DNA of 64,000 bases from Dactylosporangium aurantiacum (lineage in GTDB: Bacteria > Actinomycetota > Actinomycetes > Mycobacteriales > Micromonosporaceae), in NCBI RefSeq assembly GCF_000716715.1, contig NZ_JNYJ01000020.1, positions 124,001 to 188,000 on the forward strand. The letters are read 5' to 3'. The notes beneath the pieces were generated by a model that saw only the letters and a program-made list of their open reading frames with translations, did not search any database and was not told where the DNA came from. This document shows positions 8,577 through 16,851 of this stretch, in pieces. A program made the translations under genes and the position numbers. The stretch's first letter is position 1. Every line of letters starts with the position of its first letter.

Positions 8577-9850
8577 GTCACTGAGCGTGCGCTCCCGGGG
8601 CGCGGCGGGGCATCGGTAGCACCACTGAGATCTGGCACCGAATCGGCCCGGGCCAGCAGCGCCCGGCGCTCCTCGTCGCTGAACGCGGCCGCCGCGGCCT
8701 GCCGGAACAGCTCTGCGGCGCGGTCGCGGTCGCCGAGCCGCCCGGTGAGCTCGGCCTCGACCGCGAGGGCGTGCGGGTACCCGTCGAGGGCGCCGCCCGC
8801 CCGGGCCGCGGCGAGCAGGTCCAGCCCGCGCCGCGGCCCGGACGCGTAGCCGTGCGCGACGGCCCGGTTCAGCTCGATCACCGGCGACGGCTGCAGCGCG
8901 GCGAGCCGGTCGTAGCAGGCGGCGATCGTCGCCCAGTCGGTGTCCCGCGCCGACGCGGCGGTGGCGTGGCACGCCGCGATGCGGGCCTGCAGCGCGTACG
9001 GGCCGTCGGGCGGGCCGGTGCGGGCCAGGATCGCCGCGCCCTCGGCGATGGCCGCGTGGTCCCAGCGGGCACGGTCCTGCCGGTCGAGGGTGAGCAGGTC
9101 CCCGGCGGCGTCGCGGCGGGCGTCGCGGCGCGAGTGCTGGAACAGGAAGAGCGCCAGCAGCGCCGCCACCTCCGGCTGGTCCGGCATGAGCCGCCGCACC
9201 AGCCTGACCAGGCGGATCGCCTCCTCGGCGAAGGCGGGCTCCCCGGCGGCGTTGTAGCCCTGCGTGAACAGCAGGTACAGCACGGCCAGGACGCCGGGGA
9301 GGCGTTCGGTGAGCGCCCGGCCGGTCGGCACCCGGTACGGGATGCCGGCCGCCGCGATCTTCGCCTTGGCCCGGGTGAGGCGCCGGGTCATCGCCGACTC
9401 CGTGACCAGGAACGCCCTGGCGATGTCGCCGGTCGGCACCGCGCAGATGGTGCGCAGCGTCAGGGCGACCCGCGCCTCGAGCGGCAGCGCCGGATGGCAG
9501 CAGGTGAAGATCAGCCGCAGCCGGTCGTCGAGCGCGCCCGGTGCCTGCTCCGGCTCGGCCGACGTCAGCGTCAGCACGGCGAGTTCGTGCAGCTTGCGCC
9601 GCTCGACCGTCGCGCGGCGCAGCACGTCGACGGCGCGGTTGCGGGCGACCGTCATCAGCCACCCGCCGGGGTTGCCGGGCACGCCGTCGCCGGGCCACCG
9701 CTCCAGCGCCGCCGCGAGCGCCTCCTGCGCGCAGTCCTCGGCGAGGGTCCAGTCGCCGGTGACGCGGATCAGGGTCGCGACGATCCTCGGGTAGGCCTCG
9801 GCGGCCGCGACGGCCGCAGCCGTCGCGGCCTGTTCGCCGTCAGGCGCCAT
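8573..9850 (-). CDS. ECF42-like RNA polymerase sigma factor with C-terminal extension
   Basis: A 425-residue sigma factor, about twice the usual ECF length. Region 2 is visible as DWTLAEDCAQEALAAALERW and NPGGWLMTVARNRAVDVLRR, and region 4 as PTGDIARAFLVTESAMTRRL. The C-terminal half (from LTERLPGVLAVLYLLFTQGY) is the DUF6596/TPR-like extension characteristic of ECF42. In that group the extension takes part in control and no classic anti-sigma factor is encoded. The neighbour starting 11 bp inside its 5' end is a DGPF/YCII protein, the hallmark partner of ECF42. Its own stop overlaps the amidohydrolase start. Confidence 0.88.
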   Translation of the reverse strand: MAPDGEQAATAAAVAAAEAYPRIVATLIRVTGDWTLAEDCAQEALAAALERWPGDGVPGNPGGWLMTVARNRAVDVLRRATVERRKLHELAVLTLTSAEPEQAPGALDDRLRLIFTCCHPALPLEARVALTLRTICAVPTGDIARAFLVTESAMTRRLTRAKAKIAAAGIPYRVPTGRALTERLPGVLAVLYLLFTQGYNAAGEPAFAEEAIRLVRLVRRLMPDQPEVAALLALFLFQHSRRDARRDAAGDLLTLDRQDRARWDHAAIAEGAAILARTGPPDGPYALQARIAACHATAASARDTDWATIAACYDRLAALQPSPVIELNRAVAHGYASGPRRGLDLLAAARAGGALDGYPHALAVEAELTGRLGDRDRAAELFRQAAAAAFSDEERRALLARADSVPDLSGATDAPPRPGSARSVT

Positions 9851-10172
9851 ACGCGAACGGGCGCAGCTCCAGGCGGCCCCCTCTGGCCATCGGGTGGGCC
9901 CGCGCGACCTCGATCGCCTCGTCGAGGTCGGCGCAGTCCAGGATGTCGTAGCCGACGATCACCTCTTTGGTCTCGGTGAACGGGCCGTCGGAGACCAGCA
10001 GCTCACCGTTGCGGACCCGGACGGTCGTCGCCGCCGACGTCGGCGCCAGCTGGTCGCCGCGGACCCGGCGGCCGGCGGCGTCGTGCTCCGACACCCACCG
10101 CTCGATGTCCGGCTCGGGCGCCGGGTCGGTGTCCGGCTCGCTGTCGGTGCAGACGAACATCATGTACTTCAT
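9840..10172 (-). CDS. DGPF/YCII-family protein
   Basis: A 110-residue protein that opens MKYMMFVCTDSEPD and carries the signature SDGPFTETKEVI, followed by GYDILDCADLDEAIEVA. I chose the ATG at 10172 because GGAGG lies 10 bases upstream. YCII-like proteins are small ferredoxin-fold proteins. Those with the DGPF motif are the conserved companions and usual targets of ECF42 sigma factors; their biochemical role is unsettled. The gene overlaps the start of the sigma factor gene by 11 bp and is likely the first gene of a DGPF-sigma-amidohydrolase operon. Confidence 0.9.
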   Translation of the reverse strand: MKYMMFVCTDSEPDTDPAPEPDIERWVSEHDAAGRRVRGDQLAPTSAATTVRVRNGELLVSDGPFTETKEVIVGYDILDCADLDEAIEVARAHPMARGGRLELRPFAYGA

Positions 10173-10253
10173 GGCTTCGTATCCTCCGCTCGACGGGATC
10201 TCACGATAGTGACGATCACCGCCGCGCCGATCGGACACCCGCGCGGGAAAAGT

Positions 10254-11840
10254 TCAGGCGAGTTGGAAGCGGGACACGATCTGCTGCAGCTGCGTCGACA
10301 TCCGGGCCAGGTCGTCGGCGGCGGTGCGGGTCTGCGCGACCCCCTCGTTGGTGACCTGGCTGGCCTGCGCGACCCCGCTGATGTTGCTGGCGATCTCGTT
10401 GGCGCTGGACGCCGCCCCGGCGACGTTGCGGGTCATCTCGCCGGTGGTGGCGCTCTGCTGTTCGACGGCGGCGGCGATCGTCGTGGCGTACTGGTTGGCC
10501 TCGTCGATGACGGCGGCGATCTGGGTGACCGCGGTGGCCGCCGCGGCCGCGTCCTGCTGGATCGCCTCGATGCGGGCGGAGATGTCACTGGTCGCCTTGG
10601 CGGTCTCCTGCGCCAGGTCCTTGACCTCGCCGGCGACGACCGCGAAGCCCTTGCCCGCGTCACCGGCCCGGGCCGCCTCGATGGTGGCGTTGAGCGCCAG
10701 CAGGTTCGTCTGCTCCGCGATGGCGGTGATGGTCTTCAGCACGTTGGTGATCTCGCCGCTGGAGTGGCCGAGCTTGCGGATCGTCTCCGTCGCCGCCTGG
10801 GCGGTCATGACCCCGCCGCCGGCGACGCGGGCGGCGTCGGCGGCGCTGCGGGCGATCTCCCCGATCGCCGCGCTCATCTCCTCGGTGCCGGCGGCGACCG
10901 TCTGGACGTTGCTGGACACCTCCTCGGCCGACTGCGACACCGCGGCCGCCTGGGTGCTGCCCTCCTCGGCGCTGGTCGCGATCTGGTTGCTGACCGCGGA
11001 CAGCTCCTGCGCCGCGCCGGCCAGCGAGGCGCTGTTCGCCCCGACCGCCTGGATCGACTCGCGCAGCTGCGCCGTGGCGGTGTTCAGGGCCGACGCCATC
11101 GTGCCGAGCTCGTCGCGGCCGCGCACGTCGGCGGTGCGGGTCAGGTCGCCGGCGGCGATCCCGGCCACGACGTGCCCGACCCGCGACACGGCCCGGACGA
11201 GCTGGCCGGCGACGAGCAGCGCGAACAGCACCGCGAGGGCGAGACCGGCGCCCAGCAGCCCCCACGTCCAGCGCAGCGCGTTGCCGTACGCGTCGCGCAC
11301 GTCGTCCCTGCGCCGCTGCGCGGCCTGCCGCTCCCCCTCCCCCATGCGCTCCACCAGGTCGAACGCCTTCGTCGCGAGCGGCGCGGTGACGTCGTCGCGG
11401 ATCCGCTCCACCTCGGCCGTGTTCCCGGCCCGGCTCGCCGGCAGCAGCTGCCCGGTGATCGCGTCGCGGTACCGCACGAACGCGGCACCGAGCTCGTCCG
11501 CGGCGGCCGGGGTGCCGGTCATGCCCCGGTACGCGGCGAGGTCCTCGGCGAACGCGGCGGCGGCCTGGTCCACCCGCTGCTCGAAGGACGCCTTCTGCGC
11601 CGCCTCGCTGCTGATGGCGTGGTTGAGCGCGGCGACCCGGAGGGTCGAGATGTCGTCGCGGACCTCGCTGAGCCCGGCGACGGGCAGCAGCCCCCGCACG
11701 TACAGGGCCTCCGCCTCGGTCTTGAGCTCGTGCAGGCGCGCCGTCGCCACCCCGCTGCCGGCCAGCGCGACCACCCCCAGGATCGCCACTACCAGCAGCA
11801 CCTTCGTGCGGACCGCCCGGTTGGCGAGCCAATCCTTCAT
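10254..11840 (-). CDS. Methyl-accepting chemotaxis protein
   Basis: A 528-residue chemoreceptor. TM1 spans residues about 12-34, followed by a four-helix-bundle type periplasmic domain rich in Ala/Glu (MCP_N-like). TM2 lies near 190-213, then a HAMP domain ([18 protein letters not shown]) and a long coiled-coil signalling domain. The conserved hairpin tip reads [20 protein letters not shown], followed by [14 protein letters not shown]. No che genes are present in the window, so its pathway partners must lie elsewhere. A GTG directly before the ATG is an alternative start. Transcription is opposite to the CsbD gene. Confidence 0.92.
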   Translation of the reverse strand: MKDWLANRAVRTKVLLVVAILGVVALAGSGVATARLHELKTEAEALYVRGLLPVAGLSEVRDDISTLRVAALNHAISSEAAQKASFEQRVDQAAAAFAEDLAAYRGMTGTPAAADELGAAFVRYRDAITGQLLPASRAGNTAEVERIRDDVTAPLATKAFDLVERMGEGERQAAQRRRDDVRDAYGNALRWTWGLLGAGLALAVLFALLVAGQLVRAVSRVGHVVAGIAAGDLTRTADVRGRDELGTMASALNTATAQLRESIQAVGANSASLAGAAQELSAVSNQIATSAEEGSTQAAAVSQSAEEVSSNVQTVAAGTEEMSAAIGEIARSAADAARVAGGGVMTAQAATETIRKLGHSSGEITNVLKTITAIAEQTNLLALNATIEAARAGDAGKGFAVVAGEVKDLAQETAKATSDISARIEAIQQDAAAAATAVTQIAAVIDEANQYATTIAAAVEQQSATTGEMTRNVAGAASSANEIASNISGVAQASQVTNEGVAQTRTAADDLARMSTQLQQIVSRFQLA

Positions 11841-11913
11841 CACCGATCACCCCGTGGGTCGCAGGACTTCCCACAGTGCAGATCGGTTGCGCGGCGGTGC
11901 GTATGAGGGAACC

Positions 11914-11938
11914 GTTTCGCCGGGTCAGCGCTGGGCAC
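11914..11938 (+). promoter_or_regulatory. Candidate SigB/SigF-type promoter for csbD-like gene
   Basis: GTTT at 11914-11917 and GGGCAC at 11933-11938 are separated by 15 bases. This is close to the general-stress consensus GTTT-N14-16-GGGTAT. It would give a leader of about 55 bases before the CsbD start, and CsbD genes are classic general-stress targets. Confidence 0.4.
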
Positions 11939-11998
11939 CACTACTGGTACGTGCCGGATCGACGGCACCTGACGGACCGACTGTGATTGGGGTTCGCG

Positions 11999-12172
11999 AT
12001 GGGACTGAGCGACAAGATCGACAACCAGGCGGAAGAGGCCAAGGGCAAGGTCAAGGAGGGCGTGGGCCGGGCCACCGACGACGAGCAGCTGGAGGCCGAG
12101 GGCAAGGTCGATCAGGCCTCGGGCAACCTCAAGCAGGCCGGCGAGAAGGTCAAGGACGCGTTCAAGAGCTGA
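11999..12172 (+). CDS. CsbD family stress-response protein
   Basis: A 57-residue hydrophilic protein that opens MGLSDKIDNQAEEAKGKVKE and continues with QLEAEGKVDQASGNLKQAGE, the CsbD repeat pattern of amphipathic helices. The ATG at 11999 is preferred over an upstream in-frame start because of the nearby GGGG and the family length. CsbD proteins accumulate under general stress; their molecular role is unknown. It is monocistronic, with a candidate stress promoter upstream and a long hairpin just after. Confidence 0.9.
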   Translation: MGLSDKIDNQAEEAKGKVKEGVGRATDDEQLEAEGKVDQASGNLKQAGEKVKDAFKS

Positions 12173-12187
12173 TCGCCGCGAACACCT

Positions 12188-12221
12188 TGGACGCCGGCGC
12201 CCCGCGGGGCGCCGGCGTCCA
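12188..12221. terminator. 34-bp perfect palindrome, bidirectional terminator
   Basis: The whole 34 bp from TGGACGCCGG to CCGGCGTCCA is self-complementary, giving a stem of about 15 bp. It lies 15 bases past the CsbD stop and 11 bases from the end of the convergent cupin gene, so it can serve both transcripts. Confidence 0.8.
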
Positions 12222-12232
12222 GTCGTCCCAGT

Positions 12233-13456
12233 TCAGTCGTCCAGGATCAGGATCGCCTCGGTGAGCAGCCGGCGGGCCAGCACCAGCCGGTCGTCGCCGT
12301 CGAGGCCCGGCAGGTCGCCGACGCGGCGTGGCGCGCCGTCGAGCAGCGCCCGCACCGCCGCCGTGCACACCGCCGGCACCGTGGCGGTCCGGTCCGGCGC
12401 CTCGATCGAGACCCGGTCCGGGTCGGGGGTGCTGATCCGCACCGGCAGGCCCGGCCGCAGCCTGACCCGGTCGCCCGCGGACAGCCGGGCGAGAGCCGCG
12501 GCCTGCGCGACCGGCCGCATCGGCGCCGGCCGCGCGACGGAGGTGGTGGTGCGCCGCCACCGGTCGGCGACGTCGTGCGGCGCGAGCGTGTCGAGCCACT
12601 CGTGCAGGGCCTTGACGGTGTCGGCGAGCACCGGGGCGATCGACGAACCGTCACCGAGGTCGGTGCCCATCGGCAGCCCGGCCCGCAACGCCGGTTCCTC
12701 GGCGGCGAGGTCCAGCAGCGCCTCGACGACGCTGAGCCGGGTCGGTGCGCGCAGCCCGACCGTCAGGTGCAGCGACCAGTCGTCGAGCGCGCCGGCGGCG
12801 TGCAGCCAGCCGCGCGGCAGGTACAGCGTGTCGCCGGGCGCCAGCACCTCGTCGATGGTGGGCTCGCCGGCGGCGACGGCGGCGACCTCGTCGGCGCGGT
12901 GGCCCCACGGCTGGCGCTCGACCGGGTCGGTGACCACCGGCGGGTGGACCCGCCACCGTTTGGTGCCGGCGACCTGCAGCACGAAGACGGCGTGCGTGTC
13001 GTAGTGGGTGGCGAACCCCTGGTTGCCCGGCGGCGTCAGGTACGCGTTGATCTGCACGGGCACGCCCAGCTCCCGGCCGAGCCCGCCGGCCAGGTCGACC
13101 AGCGGCGGCCACAGCCGGTGCAGGCCCTGCAGCACCAGCGTCGCGCCGCCGGCGAGCAGCTCGAAGACCCGCTCGTCGCGGACCTGGTCACCGACCTCGG
13201 CCCCGGGTCCGGCGCCGCCGGTGTACCGCGACGCGGGGATCACCTTGCCCTGCTGCGCCATCCGCACGAACGGCGTGCGCAGCGCCCGCCGGCTCAGCAG
13301 CTCGTCGACGTCGTCGAGGTCGAGCAGGTCGGTGTAGTCGTCGACGCGGCGCGACAGCAGCGGCGCGCGGTCCCAGTTCCGCTCGGCGAACTCGCCGGCG
13401 GGCAGCGGGACACATCGCCGCAGCGCGGGCCGCGCGCCGCCGCTGCCGTCGGTCAT
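12233..13456 (-). CDS. Cupin-4 (JmjC-type) 2-oxoglutarate oxygenase
   Basis: A 407-residue protein of the ribosomal-oxygenase-like cupin_4 family (relatives of YcfD, MINA53 and NO66, which hydroxylate Arg or His in proteins). The iron site is FATHYDTHAVFVLQVAGTKRW (HxD near residue 165) with the distal His in PRGWLHAA. The family usually spans about 380-400 residues including a winged-helix tail, which fits. Its ATG at 13456 overlaps the stop of the acidic repeat peptide gene (ATGA), so oxygenase and peptide are made together. I infer that the peptide is a likely substrate, which would make this a peptide-modifying enzyme. Confidence 0.88.
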   Translation of the reverse strand: MTDGSGGARPALRRCVPLPAGEFAERNWDRAPLLSRRVDDYTDLLDLDDVDELLSRRALRTPFVRMAQQGKVIPASRYTGGAGPGAEVGDQVRDERVFELLAGGATLVLQGLHRLWPPLVDLAGGLGRELGVPVQINAYLTPPGNQGFATHYDTHAVFVLQVAGTKRWRVHPPVVTDPVERQPWGHRADEVAAVAAGEPTIDEVLAPGDTLYLPRGWLHAAGALDDWSLHLTVGLRAPTRLSVVEALLDLAAEEPALRAGLPMGTDLGDGSSIAPVLADTVKALHEWLDTLAPHDVADRWRRTTTSVARPAPMRPVAQAAALARLSAGDRVRLRPGLPVRISTPDPDRVSIEAPDRTATVPAVCTAAVRALLDGAPRRVGDLPGLDGDDRLVLARRLLTEAILILDD

Positions 13457-13722
13457 TCGCTCGCGCCGCCGTCGGCCCCGCCGTCGGTGGCCTGGGCGTT
13501 GGCGCCGCCGTCGTTCGGGCCCTCGGCGAGGTCGTCCGCGCCGCCGTCGGCGCCGCCGTCCTCGCCCTCGATGTTGGCGCCACCGTCCGCGGTGCCCTCG
13601 TCCATCGTCGCGCCGCCGTCGGCGCCGCCGTCGTGCGCGGCGGGCACGGCACCGCCGTCGGCGGGTCCCTCGGGGCCGGGGCCGGGCGGGGTGGTGGTGA
13701 TGTCGTCGTCGTTGAGCGCCAT
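13453..13722 (-). CDS. Acidic DGGA-repeat peptide, possible oxygenase substrate or RiPP precursor
   Basis: An 89-residue protein with a good ribosome site (GAGGAG, 7 bases before the ATG at 13722). The first 20 or so residues (MALNDDDITTTPPGPGPEG) look leader-like. The rest contains nine DGGA tetrapeptides, often paired as DGGADGGA, separated by short acidic spacers such as TMDEGTA and NIEGE. There is no Cys, Lys, Arg or aromatic residue, and a single His. It overlaps the cupin-4 gene by ATGA and follows the esterase-like gene by 56 bp. I do not recognise the family. The architecture, a small repetitive peptide fused in expression to an oxygenase, suggests Asp/Asn/His hydroxylation, but this is inference. 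Confidence 0.75.
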   Translation of the reverse strand: MALNDDDITTTPPGPGPEGPADGGAVPAAHDGGADGGATMDEGTADGGANIEGEDGGADGGADDLAEGPNDGGANAQATDGGADGGASE

Positions 13723-13778
13723 CGTTGAACTCCTCAGGTGATCGGTTGGAGTTCCCCGGTACCCCGCCCGCCGCGCGG

Positions 13779-15446
13779 TCAACCGGATCGACGCAACCGG
13801 GCGGTGTCCGCCGCCCGGCGGTGCGCGACCAGCAGGATCCGTTCCAGGTCCGCGGCGGTCCGCGGGCCGGGGTTGAGGACGCAGACCCAGCCCTGCCGGC
13901 CGTACGCGGGATGCGGCAGGAACTCGTCGAGCGCGGCGAAGTCGACCCCGTCGCGGTGCTGCTCCAGCTCCGCGGGCCCGTAGCCGAACAGGCGCTGGAA
14001 CCACTCGCGGCCGGCGTGGACGTTGACCCGGAAGACGCCGGGGCGGTCCAGCCGCGACGCCTCGTCCCAGCCCGGGGTGTCCCGGCCGACGACGGTGGCG
14101 AACGGCATGCGCCGGTCGGGGCCGACGTAGAAGAACCGGTCGCCCCAGCTCGTCTCCGGCGCACCCGACTCCGGCGTGGCGAGCAGCAGCTCGACGCCGG
14201 GCAGCGCCACGATCCGCGCGGCGAGCGCCTCCGGGTCCGGCCCGTCGGGGGCGGCGGTGGGGACGTGCAGCACCGCGTCGCAGTCCTCGACGGTCGGCGC
14301 GTCGAGCGGGAAGTACCCCTGCTCGGCGGTGATGTCGGTGCGTGGCCTCCGCCCGCGCACGGTCCGCCGGAGCGTGGCGGCGGGCACGACGGCCGGCGCC
14401 GCCCCCGCGAGCGCCTCCTCGAACGTGCCCGGGGGCGGCGCGGCCAGGCCCAGGGCGGCGCTCGAGCCGAGGCTGCCGGCGAGGTACACGTACCGCTCGC
14501 CGAGCTGGGTGGCGACGACGGCGCCGGCGCTGGACCAGGTCAGGTCCATCCCCGCGAGGTGCCAGGTGCTCGGGTGCCGCTGCAGGTGGCGGTTGTGGGC
14601 GAAGACCAGCGTCGGGCCGCGGTGCCGCTCCGCGGCGCGGATGTCGAGCAGGTTGCGGGCCATGAGCGCGTCGCGGGTGCCGAGCAGCCGTGACGTGCGC
14701 AGCGCCGGCGGGATCCGGTCGGCGGCGCGCGCGTGGTACCGCAGCAGCCCGAGCGCGGTCGTGCCGTGCGCCTCGGCGTGCCGCCACGCCTGCGCCGAGG
14801 ACGCCGCCACCAGCCGGGGCGCCTCGGCGTGCAGGGTGGTGAGCAGGTCGTCGGCGACGACGCGCAGCGTCACGGCCTCGGGCGTGGCGCCGACGGACAC
14901 CGCCGGATCCGTCAGCGCGGCCTGGTCGCTCCAGCGGCGCTCGTCGCCGAGCAGCGCCCCGAGGTCGGTCCGGCCGTGCGCGAACCCGTCCGGCCCGAGG
15001 TGCGCGGTCAGGTAGTCGTGCAGGTGCCGCAGGTACGACCCGGGGCTGGGCGCCGACGTCATCTCCAGCGGGGTGTCGAAGCCGTGGAACGCCAGGCGGT
15101 CGCCGGGCGGTCGGCCGGCGTTGTGCCCACGCATCCAGGCGACGAGGTCGCGGTTGGCGGCGTGCCGCCCGAAGCCGTGGCTGAAGCCGGCGGCCATGAC
15201 CGCGTCGAGGGTGCCGTCGCCGCCGCGGACATAGGCGTCGACGGCGAACGCGGCGACGCGGTCGGACTCGACGGCGACGGAACGGAAGCCGTCGTCGGAG
15301 AGCGCCTGGAACAGGGTGTTGCGCAGCGCCGCGAACGCGGGCTCACCGTGGGTCGGCTCACCGAGGGCGAGCAGCTCCGGCGGCGCCGGCAGCGCCCCGA
15401 CCAGGGCCCGGAGCCCGGCGGCGACCGGTGCGGGAACGTCAGTCAT
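13779..15446 (-). CDS. Erythromycin-esterase-like hydrolase fused to DUF6194
   Basis: A 555-residue two-domain protein. Residues 1-380 match the erythromycin esterase family: LALGEPTHGEPAF near the start, VAVESDR, FAHNRHLQRH and YVYLAGSLGS. The C-terminal 160 residues form a DUF6194-type domain with GDRFFYVGPDRRMPFATVV and GVFRVNVHAGREWFQRLFGY. The start is the ATG at 15446. True macrolide esterases lack such a tail. It is first in a unit with the repeat peptide and cupin-4 gene and is divergent from a double-MerR regulator, so it could release, trim or confer resistance to a small molecule; none of this is shown. Confidence 0.82.
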   Translation of the reverse strand: MTDVPAPVAAGLRALVGALPAPPELLALGEPTHGEPAFAALRNTLFQALSDDGFRSVAVESDRVAAFAVDAYVRGGDGTLDAVMAAGFSHGFGRHAANRDLVAWMRGHNAGRPPGDRLAFHGFDTPLEMTSAPSPGSYLRHLHDYLTAHLGPDGFAHGRTDLGALLGDERRWSDQAALTDPAVSVGATPEAVTLRVVADDLLTTLHAEAPRLVAASSAQAWRHAEAHGTTALGLLRYHARAADRIPPALRTSRLLGTRDALMARNLLDIRAAERHRGPTLVFAHNRHLQRHPSTWHLAGMDLTWSSAGAVVATQLGERYVYLAGSLGSSAALGLAAPPPGTFEEALAGAAPAVVPAATLRRTVRGRRPRTDITAEQGYFPLDAPTVEDCDAVLHVPTAAPDGPDPEALAARIVALPGVELLLATPESGAPETSWGDRFFYVGPDRRMPFATVVGRDTPGWDEASRLDRPGVFRVNVHAGREWFQRLFGYGPAELEQHRDGVDFAALDEFLPHPAYGRQGWVCVLNPGPRTAADLERILLVAHRRAADTARLRRSG

Positions 15447-15510
15447 GACCTCTACCGTATCGTTGCATCGCCCGTTGAAACTTTGACCGCGCACAGCACG
15501 GAAGGCCGCG

Positions 15511-16263
15511 ATGAAGTCTCAAACCGCGTCACAGGTGACCTACCGCCCGGTGGACCTCGCCCGGGAGCACGGCCTGTCCACGCAGGCGGTCCGCAACTAC
15601 GAGCGTGACGGGTGCCTGCCCGCGGCGGCGCGCACCGCGAGCGGTTACCGCGTCTACACCGCCGCCCACGCGCACGCGCTGCGGGCCTACGTCGCGCTGA
15701 TCCCGGCGCACGGCTACGCGGCGGCCGGCGACGTGATGCGCGCCGCCAACGCCGGCGACCTGGACGCGGTGCTGCGCGCCGTCGACCGCGGCCACGCCCA
15801 GCTGCAGCGTGACCGGGAGACGCTCGACGCGGTCGAGGTCGCCGTCACCACGCTCGCGACCCCCGCCCCGCCCGCGGCCACTGCCCCGGCGGCCCATGCC
15901 CGGCCGGCCCGGCCGCTGACCGTCGGCGACGTCGCGCACCGGCTCGGCGTGACACCGGCGACGCTGCGCACCTGGGAGCGGGCCGGGATCCTCACGCCGC
16001 GCCGTGACCCGGTCAGCCACCACCGCCTGTACGACGCCGACGACGTCCGCGACGCCCAGCTGGCGCAGTTGCTCCGGCGCGGCGGCTACCTGCTGGGGCA
16101 CATCGCCGAGGTCGTCGGGCACGTGCGCGCCACGGCCGGCCCCGCGCCGCTGGACGCGTCCCTGCGCGCCTGGCGGCAGGGGCTCGCCGCGCGGGGCCGG
16201 GCGATGCTGACCGCCGCCGGCCGGCTCGCGGACTACCTGCGGTTCCTCGACGGCGACGGGTAG
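15511..16263 (+). CDS. Transcriptional regulator with two MerR domains (TioE-like)
   Basis: A 250-residue regulator with two separate MerR helix-turn-helix domains. The first covers residues about 12-80 (LAREHGLSTQAVRNYERDGC, then GYRVYT). The second starts near 135 (LTVGDVAHRLGVTPATLRTW, then HHRLYDADDV). A Pro/Ala linker joins them. This tandem layout resembles regulators named TioE from the thiocoraline cluster. The short 64-bp spacer to the divergent esterase gene suggests it controls that operon and itself. The ligand is unknown; no Cys cluster typical of metal-sensing MerR proteins is present. Confidence 0.85.
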   Translation: MKSQTASQVTYRPVDLAREHGLSTQAVRNYERDGCLPAAARTASGYRVYTAAHAHALRAYVALIPAHGYAAAGDVMRAANAGDLDAVLRAVDRGHAQLQRDRETLDAVEVAVTTLATPAPPAATAPAAHARPARPLTVGDVAHRLGVTPATLRTWERAGILTPRRDPVSHHRLYDADDVRDAQLAQLLRRGGYLLGHIAEVVGHVRATAGPAPLDASLRAWRQGLAARGRAMLTAAGRLADYLRFLDGDG

Positions 16264-16296
16264 CGCCCGCGGGCCGTGCCGTCGCCGGAACCCCGG

Positions 16297-16701
16297 TCAG
16301 GCCGCGGACTCGGCGCGCGGCATGGACAGGCGGACGGTGACGCCGTCGGCGGTGCTGGAGATGTGCAGGTCGCGGCAGAGCCTGCGGACCATCCACAGAC
16401 CGCGGCCGTTGACCGCGTCGGGTGGCGGGAGCTCCTGCGGCAGGTCCGCGGGCAGGCCGGGGCCGTGGTCGCTGACCTCGACGCGGAGGCCGTCGTCGGT
16501 CTGCTCGATGACGATCCGGCCGCGGCCGCCGCCGTGGCGCACCGCGTTGGCGGCCAGCTCACTGACCGAGATCACGAGACAGTGGACGTTGGCCGCGGAG
16601 ACCCCGGCGGCGTGCGCGGTCTGCTCGACGAGATCCCGGACGAGGCGCAGGCCGTCGGCGGTGAACTCCTTGGAGACGGCGCGGATGCGGTCACGTGTCA
16701 T
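16297..16701 (-). CDS. RsbW-like ATP-binding anti-sigma/serine kinase protein
   Basis: A 134-residue GHKL ATPase. Visible motifs are the N box ISVSELAANAVRHGGG, G1 in VSDHGPGLP and G2 in NGRGLWMVRRLC. Such proteins bind and inhibit a stress sigma factor and phosphorylate a STAS antagonist. A STAS gene is encoded divergently 150 bp away, but no sigma factor gene is adjacent. The preceding MerR gene converges on it with a 33-bp gap. Confidence 0.88.
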   Translation of the reverse strand: MTRDRIRAVSKEFTADGLRLVRDLVEQTAHAAGVSAANVHCLVISVSELAANAVRHGGGRGRIVIEQTDDGLRVEVSDHGPGLPADLPQELPPPDAVNGRGLWMVRRLCRDLHISSTADGVTVRLSMPRAESAA

Positions 16702-16851
16702 CCGTCACCGCACCCCTGAGCCTCGCCGTGTCCGACCATGCCGTCCCCCGCTGAGACTGTACCCATCGCGCGCGCCGCCCAACCGTGACGGCCGGGCCGA
16801 GGCGGTACCATCGGCGCGGACAAGATCCGGACCGGTCACGAGGGAGGCGGC

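Noticed and set aside
13453..14787. A longer frame upstream of the DGGA peptide
   Set aside because: The upstream part is antisense-style Arg/Ala text within the esterase gene; the ATG at 13722 with its GAGGAG site is the true start.
15447..15510. A clear MerR-type operator with 19-bp spacer
   Set aside because: I looked for the dyad and the -35/-10 pair but found no convincing symmetric element, so none is annotated.
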